This document shows positions 1 through 6,099 of a DNA stretch of 6,193 bases, piece after piece. Where the stretch lies: positions 1-6,193 of the forward strand of contig JAGLCZ010000502.1 of the NCBI GenBank assembly GCA_023145975.1. The letters are read 5' to 3'. Both the position numbers and the translations under genes were made by a program. Below the pieces are notes generated by a model. It had not been told where the DNA came from, ran no database searches, and saw nothing but the letters and a program-made list of their open reading frames with translations. Source of the stretch: Candidatus Hydrogenedentota bacterium (GTDB lineage: Bacteria; Hydrogenedentota; Hydrogenedentia; Hydrogenedentales; CAITNO01). The first letter of the stretch is position 1. Every line of letters starts with the position of its first letter.

Positions 1-84
1 TTTCCGTGCAATACTCGGCTCACTGTAGTACAGCCGATGTGCATCAGCCGCTAACCCATTTTGAATATAAGGGGTGTCATTCAT
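1..84 (-). CDS. N-terminal fragment of a head protein, probably major capsid protein (partial)
   Basis: An open frame begins at an ATG at 84 and runs off the left edge, giving 28 residues that start MNDTPYIQNG and include RLYYSEPSIARK. The start is chosen because GGAGG at 93-97 lies exactly 8 nt upstream. Two other nearby ATGs (80 and 91) open frames that stop within a few codons. The gene follows the protease/scaffold gene by a 37-nt gap without a hairpin, so it is probably in the same operon. In HK97-type clusters the gene after the protease/scaffold is usually the major capsid protein, and that is the basis of the call. The visible residues carry no diagnostic capsid motif. The LYYSEPSIARK stretch also loosely recalls the N-terminus of some portal-like proteins, so a second portal-like or accessory head protein is possible. 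Confidence 0.6.
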   Translation of the reverse strand, partial: MNDTPYIQNGLAADAHRLYYSEPSIARK

Positions 85-92
85 AATACATT

Positions 93-97
93 CCTCC
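93..97 (-). promoter_or_regulatory. Ribosome binding site deciding the start of the left-edge gene
   Basis: The minus strand reads GGAGGA with 8 nt between GGAGG and the ATG at 84. This is an ideal Shine-Dalgarno placement and selects that ATG over the neighbouring ATGs at 80 and 91. Confidence 0.8.
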
Positions 98-121
98 AAA
101 AAGAACGATAAATGTTAAAAA

Positions 122-637
122 CTATTTAGCGGCCTGAACCACTCCAAGCAAACGCTCAACGTCCGCATCCACTTTCGCAGCCAACTGAACAGCAGCGGCT
201 TCGGCAGTTTCGATCACGGACGTAGAACTAAAGCTGTTGCCCATAATCTGTGTGGAAACACCGGCATCCGTCCAACTCTTGATTTCTGCATCAATAGCCT
301 CACTGAATTTCTCAGTGTCCAATACGCCATCAGCAACAAACTGGGCGTAAGCAACGTGCGGAGTAACCTTCGCATGAAGGTGTTCCGGGACATCACTCTT
401 AGCGAGTTTGGCAGAGAACAGCATATCTGCATCACGCCGAATCTCTTTTTCTGAACGAATAACCTCAGCTTTTTCAAACTTCGATACACTCGCGCTCAGA
501 GTGGCAACAGTTTCTGCCGTAGCATCCCGCTCACTGGCGAAAGTAAGCTCTGCTGCACTTTTTCCATCCTCCACACCCTGCTCGTGTACTTCTTTGTATA
601 AGTCAGGGTGCTCTTCCTTAAATTTAGTCAAATCCAT
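122..637 (-). CDS. Nested scaffolding protein from an internal in-frame start (171 aa)
   Basis: The ATG at 637 is codon 276 of the protease gene, in the same frame (825 nt from the first ATG). GGAGG sits 8 nt upstream of it, a better match than the site used for the full-length protein. The product would begin MDLTKFKEEHPDLYKEVHEQG and run to the shared stop. It is rich in Glu, Ala, Lys and Ser, looks mostly helical, and lacks the protease residues. The HPDLY...EQG opening resembles the start of scaffold regions in other protease-scaffold fusions. Lambda (C/Nu3) and Mu (I/Z) make their scaffolds from exactly such nested starts. The likely role is to guide capsid protein assembly inside the prohead and then be degraded by the protease. 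That the start is used in vivo is inference; the site itself is plainly visible. Confidence 0.72.
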   Translation of the reverse strand: MDLTKFKEEHPDLYKEVHEQGVEDGKSAAELTFASERDATAETVATLSASVSKFEKAEVIRSEKEIRRDADMLFSAKLAKSDVPEHLHAKVTPHVAYAQFVADGVLDTEKFSEAIDAEIKSWTDAGVSTQIMGNSFSSTSVIETAEAAAVQLAAKVDADVERLLGVVQAAK

Positions 638-1462
638 AACGCTTTCCTCCAAAGAACTGTTAGTGTTTGTTTGTGAGTGATGGTCGCCGTCAGAAACCGT
701 CTCACTGAATTTTTTACCAACCTCACATCCTTTCCCCAAAACTATTCCTTTGTTGAAAGCTGTTGCATTGGTATTGCTATCCCATCCGAACACACAAGCA
801 GACATTTCTTTGAACTCACATTTCCGAAAAACCGTCCCCGGCCCCTTCAATGTAAATCCATTAACTTCCACTTCTGCATCCTTTTCTACCCGCTCAATCG
901 ACATCGGTTGAACGTATACAGAACTTTGATAAGGGAACCCTTTCTTGGAGTTCGACACAAAATCCCGACTTACATCATTATCTAAAAATACAGTGGTGTC
1001 TGGGTCAGCGACAATTCCTTGTTCCGTAACATTCGGTTTGCCGGTAAAAGCAATCTTCCTGTCAGTGTCGTGATTTTCCAAAATAGGAAACTTCTCAGCA
1101 GTGAAGGATACTCCATCCAAATCAATTGCCAAATCATCCCACCACCAGTGGTCTTTAATAATCCCACCAGAGTACCCCACCATATCTAATTGGACTTTTT
1201 CGTCTGCACCATCCTCCTGCGTAAATTTCAGCGCAATCTCTTTATCCGAGAACATCAACGCCGCCGCCGGGACAGTCACTTCTCCCATTTCCGAAAACAT
1301 GGAGTTCGCTTTCAGTACCGCACGTTCCTCGCTGCCCGAAGCGCCCAACACTTCCAAACGATCAAACATTTCATTGGCAGTGTCTACCCATTGTGCCTGC
1401 TGCTCATCTGATAAGGCAATCGAACAAAACTTGGTAATATCCTGTACTGTAAACTTTATCAT
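122..1462 (-). CDS. Prohead protease with C-terminal scaffolding domain (446 aa)
   Basis: This is probably the maturation protease of the prohead, fused to its scaffold. Residues about 95-235 read like an HK97/U35-type serine protease. A His-Asp pair (H131 in PILENHD) is followed by GFPYQSSVYV, whose S181 (or S180) is the likely nucleophile. Then comes an acidic-Met-Ser segment (FKEMSACVFG, 217-226), matching the E-x-S strand usual after the catalytic Ser. VNGFTLKGPG (200-209) is also family-like. Residues 1-95 form an extra N-terminal part of unknown role. A polar linker (about 250-273, rich in Ser/Asn/Asp/His) leads to a mostly helical Glu/Ala/Lys-rich scaffold region beginning at M276 (MDLTKFKEEHPDLY). 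The start ATG has AGGAG at 1469-1473, 6 nt upstream, overlapping the portal stop codon; the two genes are 9 nt apart, which suggests translational coupling. Family placement is from motif recognition, not a search. Confidence 0.85.
   Translation of the reverse strand: MIKFTVQDITKFCSIALSDEQQAQWVDTANEMFDRLEVLGASGSEERAVLKANSMFSEMGEVTVPAAALMFSDKEIALKFTQEDGADEKVQLDMVGYSGGIIKDHWWWDDLAIDLDGVSFTAEKFPILENHDTDRKIAFTGKPNVTEQGIVADPDTTVFLDNDVSRDFVSNSKKGFPYQSSVYVQPMSIERVEKDAEVEVNGFTLKGPGTVFRKCEFKEMSACVFGWDSNTNATAFNKGIVLGKGCEVGKKFSETVSDGDHHSQTNTNSSLEESVMDLTKFKEEHPDLYKEVHEQGVEDGKSAAELTFASERDATAETVATLSASVSKFEKAEVIRSEKEIRRDADMLFSAKLAKSDVPEHLHAKVTPHVAYAQFVADGVLDTEKFSEAIDAEIKSWTDAGVSTQIMGNSFSSTSVIETAEAAAVQLAAKVDADVERLLGVVQAAK
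646..650 (-). promoter_or_regulatory. Internal Shine-Dalgarno for the nested scaffold
   Basis: GGAGG on the minus strand lies inside the protease reading frame, where it encodes part of the LEES residues. It is 8 nt before the ATG at 637. Context and spacing match the site of the left-edge gene (GGAGG, 8 nt), which supports real use. Confidence 0.75.
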
Positions 1463-1468
1463 GGCTTG

Positions 1469-1473
1469 CTCCT
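1469..1473 (-). promoter_or_regulatory. Ribosome binding site of the protease gene, overlapping the portal stop
   Basis: AGGAG lies 6 nt before the ATG at 1462 and shares bases with the portal TAG stop (1472-1474). A ribosome ending the portal frame would cover this site, so translation of the two genes is probably coupled. Confidence 0.7.
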
Positions 1474-3085
1474 ATTCATCATCATCTTCTTTGGGTTCAA
1501 CTTTTTTATTACTGGCATCACCGTCTTTTTTCTTAGAAGGCTCACCTTCCGCTTTTTCCTGCACTGACTCCGCATCCAGCGTATACAGTAATTCAGGGTA
1601 TTTCTTTTTCTCCAATGCGTGAATCTGTCGCATCCTTCCATACATATTAATCCCAAGACGCTTTGCGATATACTCATTTGGAATACCCAATGTTTCTGTA
1701 ACCGGCCCGTGTTTAGTTCCAAGTAATCCCTTCGTAATTCCCTCGAAATCAATTGTCTGGGAGGTCGGAAAGTCAATATCCACTAATTCATACGCGGGTT
1801 TCACAACTTTCTTAACCACCGGCTCTTCATTCTTAAACCCAATAACGTCATCCACACGATATTCAAACTTAAAGGGGGAAACAACAGAGCGAAGGAACAA
1901 GACAGCGTGCCAGAAGTCATATCGCAAGAATCGCTCAAAACTGGCAATCTCGTCCGATACTCTATCCGACATGGGTGCACGAGTGGCGTTAACAGACGAG
2001 AAAGAACCCTTTGAAGAACCAGTCATAACATCCCCCGGCTCGTTCAAACCGGAAGAAACCATCTCCAAAATGTCATTATCTTGGTCAGTAATCTTGGATA
2101 AGTTCGGATTTTTCACTTCAACGTCAATCCCCGGAGGAAGTATCAAACTGCTTCCGGGAGTCTTCTTTGCCATGATTCCGGTCTTCCGTTTCTCTTCATC
2201 TGACATATTTAGCCAGATTTTGAAGGATTTAGCGTCCGTAATCTTAAAAACCCAGACATACGCACCAGATGACTTTTTATGGTCAATCTCGTACTGTTTC
2301 AGGTTTTCGTAGTGATTTAGCCATTTAATGATGGTCACAAGATGGGAAATAACACTACGTTTAATGCCAAAACCCCTGTTCCATTGCACAATAAACTGAT
2401 GAAAACCGCCCAATTTCTTATATTTAGCGGCATTTTTCTCCGGTTTTACAACGTCATTTGCTTTATATTTGGGATTTTTCTTCGCCAAAGCTGCTAATTC
2501 AGGATATTTTGCCACGTATATTGAAGGAATGAGACGTTTTTCGTCAATATCTTCCCGTGGAATGGTCACATTATAGAATAAAGGAAAATTAGACTTGGCA
2601 GGATGATAAATAATATCATCTGTAACAACATACTTGGAATCAATGAAATCCACCTCAACAAAACCGTCAGGATGCACACTCAGCAACAGCAAAAGCTCAC
2701 AGTTGAAGATCGAGTGTCCAACATATCGGGGCCAGTTGTCATACAAACGATTGCGCCAATCAAAAGTGATCTCGCGCAGCACGGTATCTATTTCAGGAAT
2801 TTCTGACGAACAAGCGAAGTCTTTCCCGGTGAGTCTGCCCACTTGTCCACGGACAGCAGTATTTAATTGCGGGTTTTCGTAGAATTTGTTCCAGACAGTT
2901 TTTTGTGCTTCACTGATATTCGCAGCGGTTGTATCTACTGTTCCTCCGCCAACACCATCTCCATCCAACTCCGAGGAAACAGAACTACCTCCAGTCTGCC
3001 ACGGAACGGAAAACTGAATTGTCGAAAGAACCTCTTCCGGCATATCTTGGATGAACTGCGATATCTCGTTATGGTCAAGCCCCAT
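1472..3085 (-). CDS. Portal protein (537 aa)
   Basis: This is likely the dodecameric ring subunit at the prohead vertex through which the terminase pumps DNA. After a short acidic N-terminus and a Gly/Ser/Asp linker (about 32-52), residues 65-100 (NPQLNTAVRGQVGRLTGKDFACSS) resemble the opening of the portal body: neighbours of 'partially fixed ends, G-x-L-x-G-x-x-F'. Residues 238-270 (helical, with the Lys/His/Tyr-rich NHYENLKQYEIDHK) and 315-400 fit the stem and wing. The latter include LPPGIDVEVKNPNL, VSSGLNEPGDVMTG, the Ser/Ala/Arg loop FSSVNATRAPMSDR and the helix FERFLRYDFWHAVLFLR. The end (about 505-537) is charged, low-complexity Lys/Glu/Asp. Length is normal for portals. The ATG has a weaker site, GGGGA at 3094-3098, 8 nt upstream. 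A promoter lies about 65 nt upstream. The call rests on motifs and on position between large terminase and protease. Confidence 0.87.
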   Translation of the reverse strand: MGLDHNEISQFIQDMPEEVLSTIQFSVPWQTGGSSVSSELDGDGVGGGTVDTTAANISEAQKTVWNKFYENPQLNTAVRGQVGRLTGKDFACSSEIPEIDTVLREITFDWRNRLYDNWPRYVGHSIFNCELLLLLSVHPDGFVEVDFIDSKYVVTDDIIYHPAKSNFPLFYNVTIPREDIDEKRLIPSIYVAKYPELAALAKKNPKYKANDVVKPEKNAAKYKKLGGFHQFIVQWNRGFGIKRSVISHLVTIIKWLNHYENLKQYEIDHKKSSGAYVWVFKITDAKSFKIWLNMSDEEKRKTGIMAKKTPGSSLILPPGIDVEVKNPNLSKITDQDNDILEMVSSGLNEPGDVMTGSSKGSFSSVNATRAPMSDRVSDEIASFERFLRYDFWHAVLFLRSVVSPFKFEYRVDDVIGFKNEEPVVKKVVKPAYELVDIDFPTSQTIDFEGITKGLLGTKHGPVTETLGIPNEYIAKRLGINMYGRMRQIHALEKKKYPELLYTLDAESVQEKAEGEPSKKKDGDASNKKVEPKEDDDE

Positions 3086-3116
3086 ATAAACTGTCCCCGT
3101 ATCGTAAATCTGAATA

Positions 3117-3131
3117 CAATATTTAATATTG
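3117..3131. repeat. 15-bp perfect palindrome in the portal leader
   Basis: CAATATT and AATATTG arms flank one central base. The element lies about 13-28 nt downstream of the predicted start site of the portal promoter and upstream of the portal ribosome binding site. Its position suits a repressor operator. It is AT-only apart from the end C and G, so chance is a real alternative, and as RNA it would form only a weak hairpin. Confidence 0.4.
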
Positions 3132-3145
3132 ACTTCTACCTATTT

Positions 3146-3172
3146 ATGGAAGAATACACTATAGCTGTCCAT
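3146..3172. promoter_or_regulatory. Operator-like inverted repeat over the portal promoter
   Basis: Half-sites ATGGA and TCCAT bound a 27-bp element covering the -10 box and most of the spacer. The same half-sites in the same places relative to the promoter occur in the larger palindrome at 5867-5895. Only the outer five bases of each arm are symmetric here, so this is weaker than the other copy. Confidence 0.4.
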
Positions 3173-3179
3173 TTGTCAA
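3151..3179 (-). promoter_or_regulatory. Leftward sigma70-type promoter for portal and capsid genes
   Basis: On the minus strand TTGACA (3174-3179) is followed after 17 bp by TATTCT (3151-3156), a perfect -35 and a four-of-six -10. It sits just past the terminase stop, in the 99-nt gap, with the predicted start near 3144 and a leader of about 60 nt before the portal ATG. The 11 bp around the -35 (ATTTGACAAAT) are identical to those of the promoter at 5876-5904, and both have CCATAAA at the start-site region, which makes a chance match less likely. Confidence 0.65.
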
Positions 3180-3184
3180 ATATT

Positions 3185-5092
3185 TTAATAGTTTCCGAGA
3201 ACTTCTTTATTTTGAAAAAGTGACCCGAACATATTTCCACTTTGTAAAGACAAACTTCTAAAATCTTCCGGCCCTAAATTCTTCCCACCGTACATCCCCC
3301 ATCCCAAAGCATAAATACTATCATCCTGAATACCGCCTTTCTCTTTCTTCTCAGGAGAGCCAAACCAACGCCGATGCGTATTATGGTCAAACACGCCCAA
3401 TTCTTCCCGCAACAAATCTGTCTCACCCTTTACGCCCATAACCGGTATTGGAGGGGACTTCAATAAACCCATATGCATTGTGGAGTACAGATGATTAAAC
3501 GCTGCCCGCTGCCTTTCATAGTTTGGGTAGATTGGAGAGAAAGGAACATCCACATCTTCCGCCCACGTCGCCAAATCCCACAACCCGTAACGCTCCCCGC
3601 AAATCATGTCCAAGCCGTCATACATAATCAACGCCTCATCCAATTTTTTACGAATATCTGAAATAGGAGTTTTACTTTCCAGTATGTAAAAACCAATAAT
3701 AAAATAAATAAATTTAGCTGCAACCATTTCCTTTTCATTCAAAATCATAAGTGACGGGTCAACTCGACTATTCGGCAAACCCTTCGCCAACAAAACCATC
3801 ACAGAATTTGCACTACGTGTTTTCGCCAACGGGTCAGCCAAATCAATCCCAGCCAGTATTGCCCAATCAGTATTTAGCCTGTCCCCTAAATCAATTAACA
3901 CATTCGGGGATACCATTTTAATATTACTATAATTATCTTCCAACGCATACATCTTGGACATAGGTGTAACTCGTTCCTTCTGTGCGTCCACCAATGAAAG
4001 CTGTTCCACCGCACCATCCGGCAAACGCTTCTGCGTCATTACCTCACTCATTGCTTTGTACTTTTCAATATTCTCATTAACGGAAACCATATCAAAATGA
4101 TTCAACACCCGTCCATCAACGCCAAACTGCCCCATTTCATCAATCATACTTTGCGTAAACACCTGCGCCGAACCAGCAGACCAGACGTTTAGAAAGTACC
4201 GCGCAAAATCCGCCTCAAGAAACTTCGCCCGATAATCTTCCAATTGCGTTGTAGTCATAAAGGGATTCCAATAATGCTCCTGCACACCGGTATCACTAAA
4301 CCGGTAACTGAAATACAGCGTCTTGGTTTTCTTCTGAACAAAGTTTTGATACAGTTTGTAAAGTATGTGAGATTTTTCAGAAACAGTGGAGTCAATTAAT
4401 CCCAACGCATTTGGTATGTTTCTCATACTCCCATCCAACTGCGTAAAGAATTTCGGATTCCGCATATCAAACATTTCTGAAAAGGTGTAACCGGTAATGT
4501 TGGACACGATACCAGATGCAGTTGAGATTGGTTTGATGACTGAGCGAATTGTTCCGTCAGCATCTTTCAAACGTATTTCTTTATCCTGTACATTATTCCG
4601 CCCAATAGTTGCCAACAGGTTTGGACTATTCAGAATAATGTCACGTATCATATCGTAATGAACAAACTTCGTCTGGTCTTTACTATTTGCCCCTAACACA
4701 ATTTGCTGTCTGGGCCAATTAAAGAACTTCCATAATTGGATAAGGACAACTAATAGACTTTTCCCTTCACCTCGCATCCAGCAGAGAACGATTAACCGGT
4801 ACTTAAATCTCCCGTCAATCATTTCTAATGCTTCCATGCATACTTCTTTTTGTTTTTCCCAGATATGATTGTAAGCACGATTTGTTTCAGGATTACGATC
4901 GGTAGGCAGGTCTCGCATATATGTCCATACTGCAATGTCTTCCCCTTCGGGATAAATTGGAATACAAATGTGATCTTCTACCCAGTCACAAAACCCTTGT
5001 CCCCCGCCCCGGTATTTCTCACCAATAACTAAACTTGCTGCTGCACTACTTCCGCCAGCTTCCTCAGCGGATTGCGTAAGTCTCTTTGCCAT
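3185..5092 (-). CDS. terL: Terminase large subunit, ATPase and nuclease (635 aa)
   Basis: This is probably the motor that cuts concatemeric DNA and pumps it into the prohead. The ATPase half shows a Walker A loop RGEGKS (107-112). A Walker B-like strand, TGYTFSEMFD, follows near 200-209, with E206 as likely catalytic Glu and Ser where Asp is usual. DST at 234-236 fits the coupling motif. The RNase H-like nuclease half shows an acidic strand AGIDLAD (D417, perhaps D420), a second segment ICGERYG (E500), and the QDDSIYALGWG signature (D590/D591), which would supply the metal-binding acids. About 90 residues precede Walker A, and a Gly/Ser/Ala-rich stretch lies at 12-20. Length is within the upper range for the family. 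GGAG at 5101-5104 lies 8 nt before the ATG, and the gap to the terminase small subunit stop is only 3 nt. The call rests on motifs. Confidence 0.93.
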   Translation of the reverse strand: MAKRLTQSAEEAGGSSAAASLVIGEKYRGGGQGFCDWVEDHICIPIYPEGEDIAVWTYMRDLPTDRNPETNRAYNHIWEKQKEVCMEALEMIDGRFKYRLIVLCWMRGEGKSLLVVLIQLWKFFNWPRQQIVLGANSKDQTKFVHYDMIRDIILNSPNLLATIGRNNVQDKEIRLKDADGTIRSVIKPISTASGIVSNITGYTFSEMFDMRNPKFFTQLDGSMRNIPNALGLIDSTVSEKSHILYKLYQNFVQKKTKTLYFSYRFSDTGVQEHYWNPFMTTTQLEDYRAKFLEADFARYFLNVWSAGSAQVFTQSMIDEMGQFGVDGRVLNHFDMVSVNENIEKYKAMSEVMTQKRLPDGAVEQLSLVDAQKERVTPMSKMYALEDNYSNIKMVSPNVLIDLGDRLNTDWAILAGIDLADPLAKTRSANSVMVLLAKGLPNSRVDPSLMILNEKEMVAAKFIYFIIGFYILESKTPISDIRKKLDEALIMYDGLDMICGERYGLWDLATWAEDVDVPFSPIYPNYERQRAAFNHLYSTMHMGLLKSPPIPVMGVKGETDLLREELGVFDHNTHRRWFGSPEKKEKGGIQDDSIYALGWGMYGGKNLGPEDFRSLSLQSGNMFGSLFQNKEVLGNY

Positions 5093-5095
5093 TAG

Positions 5096-5686
5096 CTATA
5101 CTCCACGTGCTTCTTTCTTAGCATTAATTTTATTCTGCGCTTCGTTATTCATCGCGTCATAAACATTATTGGAACGCTCCATATCATCTTCATCCAACTT
5201 GTGCAGTCCAATACTATGCCACATTTTCTCTACCACAGATATTTGTTCCCGAATGGCCCCCAGCAAAGGGTGCATACGCGGGTCTCCCTTCTCAGTAGTG
5301 TACAGTACAGAGTTGAGTCCCAGTTCTTCTATCTGTAACCGGCACAGTTGTCTGTATTGTGGCACCAGCCCCATACCTATACGGTAAAGCTGCGTCTCAG
5401 TCAAATCCTCTGCGTAGTTTCTAAAGATGATCTCTGTAACGCTTTCCAGATACCCACGCATTATTCCACAACGCGGCAGTTCCAGTTCCAGCCCGTTCTG
5501 TCTCTGTTCCAGTAATTCAGCTACTTCTTCTTTTCTTTGAAAAGTACAGTCCAAGTAAGCAGGACATAGAGGGCCAGTGCAATTAGGCACAGCGTCCCAC
5601 GCAAAGTATTTTAACTGACCCTCTATATCACCTTTAACAATTGATTGACTGCCAATGCTTTTACGCACCAGTTTTGGTACATCCAT
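5096..5686 (-). CDS. Probable terminase small subunit with a four-cysteine cluster (196 aa)
   Basis: Small subunits recognise the packaging site and load the large subunit. Position just upstream of the large subunit (3-nt gap) is the main evidence. The segment about 96-161 also fits the P27-like pattern: helices around LYRIGMGLVPQYRQLCRLQ, then EKGDPRMHPLLGAIREQ and a closing SIGL, where 'G-x-P-x-x-HP-x-x-x-x-x-x-E...LGL' is usual. The N-terminal part is odd: C36, C41, C47 and C73 (C-x4-C-x5-C-x25-C) could bind zinc or an iron-sulfur cluster, which is inference from spacing. The C-terminus (162-196) is charged and probably flexible. The ATG has a purine-rich GGGGAGAG site at 5691-5698, about 6 nt upstream (GGAG at 5693-5696). 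The start overlaps the end of the preceding small ORF by 26 nt in another frame, so translation is probably coupled. Confidence 0.7.
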   Translation of the reverse strand: MDVPKLVRKSIGSQSIVKGDIEGQLKYFAWDAVPNCTGPLCPAYLDCTFQRKEEVAELLEQRQNGLELELPRCGIMRGYLESVTEIIFRNYAEDLTETQLYRIGMGLVPQYRQLCRLQIEELGLNSVLYTTEKGDPRMHPLLGAIREQISVVEKMWHSIGLHKLDEDDMERSNNVYDAMNNEAQNKINAKKEARGV

Positions 5687-5849
5687 ATGACTCTCCCCGT
5701 AAGGCTAAGTATTCACGCTGCATTTCATCCCACGTCTTCACCCGACGCTGCCGGTAAATAAACTGCAACAGGCGATAAATAAAACAAATACCGCGTAACT
5801 TACATTTATCTTCCATCATCATCACCTCCCATTCCCATTTATCTTCCAT
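5661..5849 (-). CDS. Small basic protein of unknown function at the head of the packaging operon (62 or 51 aa)
   Basis: I do not recognise this protein. It is the first gene after the consensus promoter and overlaps the terminase small subunit by 26 nt. Two starts are possible. The ATG at 5849 (62 aa) has GAGGA at 5859-5863, 9 nt upstream. The ATG at 5816 (51 aa) has a stronger GGAGG at 5825-5829, 8 nt upstream, with two more ATGs directly before it. Both begin MEDK because a 14-bp sequence is duplicated. After the starts comes a basic, aromatic stretch (KLRGICFIYRLLQFIYRQRR), perhaps an amphipathic or DNA-contacting helix, then WDEMQREYLALRGE. There is no signal peptide or clear membrane span. 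A DNA-packaging accessory or regulatory role is possible by context only. Confidence 0.6.
   Translation of the reverse strand: MEDKWEWEVMMMEDKCKLRGICFIYRLLQFIYRQRRVKTWDEMQREYLALRGESYGCTKTGA
5803..5849 (-). repeat. Direct repeat of 14 bp carrying both start codons of the small ORF
   Basis: The minus strand has ATGGAAGATAAATG at 5836-5849 and again at 5803-5816. The copies are 33 bp apart, so both are in frame and encode MEDK plus one more residue. Each copy has its own upstream Shine-Dalgarno. It looks like a small tandem duplication of the gene start with later divergence between the copies. Confidence 0.65.
5825..5829 (-). promoter_or_regulatory. Strong ribosome binding site for the downstream start of the small ORF
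   Basis: GGAGG (in GGGAGGTG) lies 8 nt before the ATG at 5816 and 5 nt before the one at 5819. It is a closer match than the GAGGA site serving the ATG at 5849, and favours the 51-residue form as the main product. Confidence 0.55.
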
Positions 5850-5866
5850 TAACTTTCTTCCTCTTT

Positions 5867-5895
5867 ATGGATGGTATTATAACAGTATCATCCAT
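5867..5895. promoter_or_regulatory. 29-bp interrupted palindrome over the operon promoter, candidate operator
   Basis: Seven-base arms ATGGATG and CATCCAT are perfectly symmetric, and several inner bases also match across the centre. The element covers the -10, most of the spacer and the predicted start site. A dimeric protein bound here would block RNA polymerase, so a repressor site is the simplest reading. The outer five bases of each arm recur around the portal promoter. Confidence 0.55.
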
Positions 5896-5904
5896 ATTTG
5901 TCAA
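5876..5904 (-). promoter_or_regulatory. Perfect-consensus leftward promoter of the packaging operon
   Basis: On the minus strand TTGACA (5899-5904), a 17-bp spacer and TATAAT (5876-5881) match the sigma70/sigA consensus in all twelve bases. The predicted start near 5869 leaves a leader of about 20 nt containing the GAGGA site of the small ORF. Such a strong promoter ahead of late genes usually needs a repressor, which agrees with the overlapping palindrome. Confidence 0.8.
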
Positions 5905-6099
5905 ATCCACCACATATTCTACCGTCCATAAACCCTTTTCCCCCACCTTTTCCTAAAAACCCCTTTTTCACAACTACACGTTTTCCTTAACTAAACTCAG
6001 GATTATTGCATAGGGGTATCCGTGTTTTCCTGTAGACTACTTTTTTACCCTCCAATTACCCCCCGGATATATAACTTTTACCTGTACAGATTATTGATT

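Noticed and set aside
85..121. Possible terminator after the protease/scaffold gene
   Set aside because: The 37-nt gap has no GC-rich stem followed by a T run on the minus strand, so read-through into the next gene is expected.
677..985. Plus-strand frame of 102 codons opposite the protease gene
   Set aside because: It is antisense to a well-supported gene, has no family-like motif, and its composition looks like a shadow of the opposite frame.
1101..1622. Plus-strand frame of 173 codons across the portal-protease junction
   Set aside because: Ser-rich, low-complexity translation antisense to two solid genes, with no ribosome binding site matching the strong ones used elsewhere in the window.
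3129..3158. Plus-strand TTGACT followed by an AATACA-like box in the terminase-portal gap
   Set aside because: The -10 is poor and there is no plus-strand gene downstream. The minus-strand promoter in the same gap is far better.
2867..3223. Plus-strand frame of 118 codons through the terminase-portal gap
   Set aside because: It runs antisense to the portal start and across the leftward promoter, and has no recognisable domain.
5888..5971. Minus-strand 27-codon frame from a GTG at 5971, Gly/Lys-rich, ending inside the promoter
   Set aside because: Only a distant, weak AAGGA precedes it, it needs a GTG start, and its Gly and Lys content simply reflects the G- and A-rich tract. It also spans the -35 of a perfect promoter.
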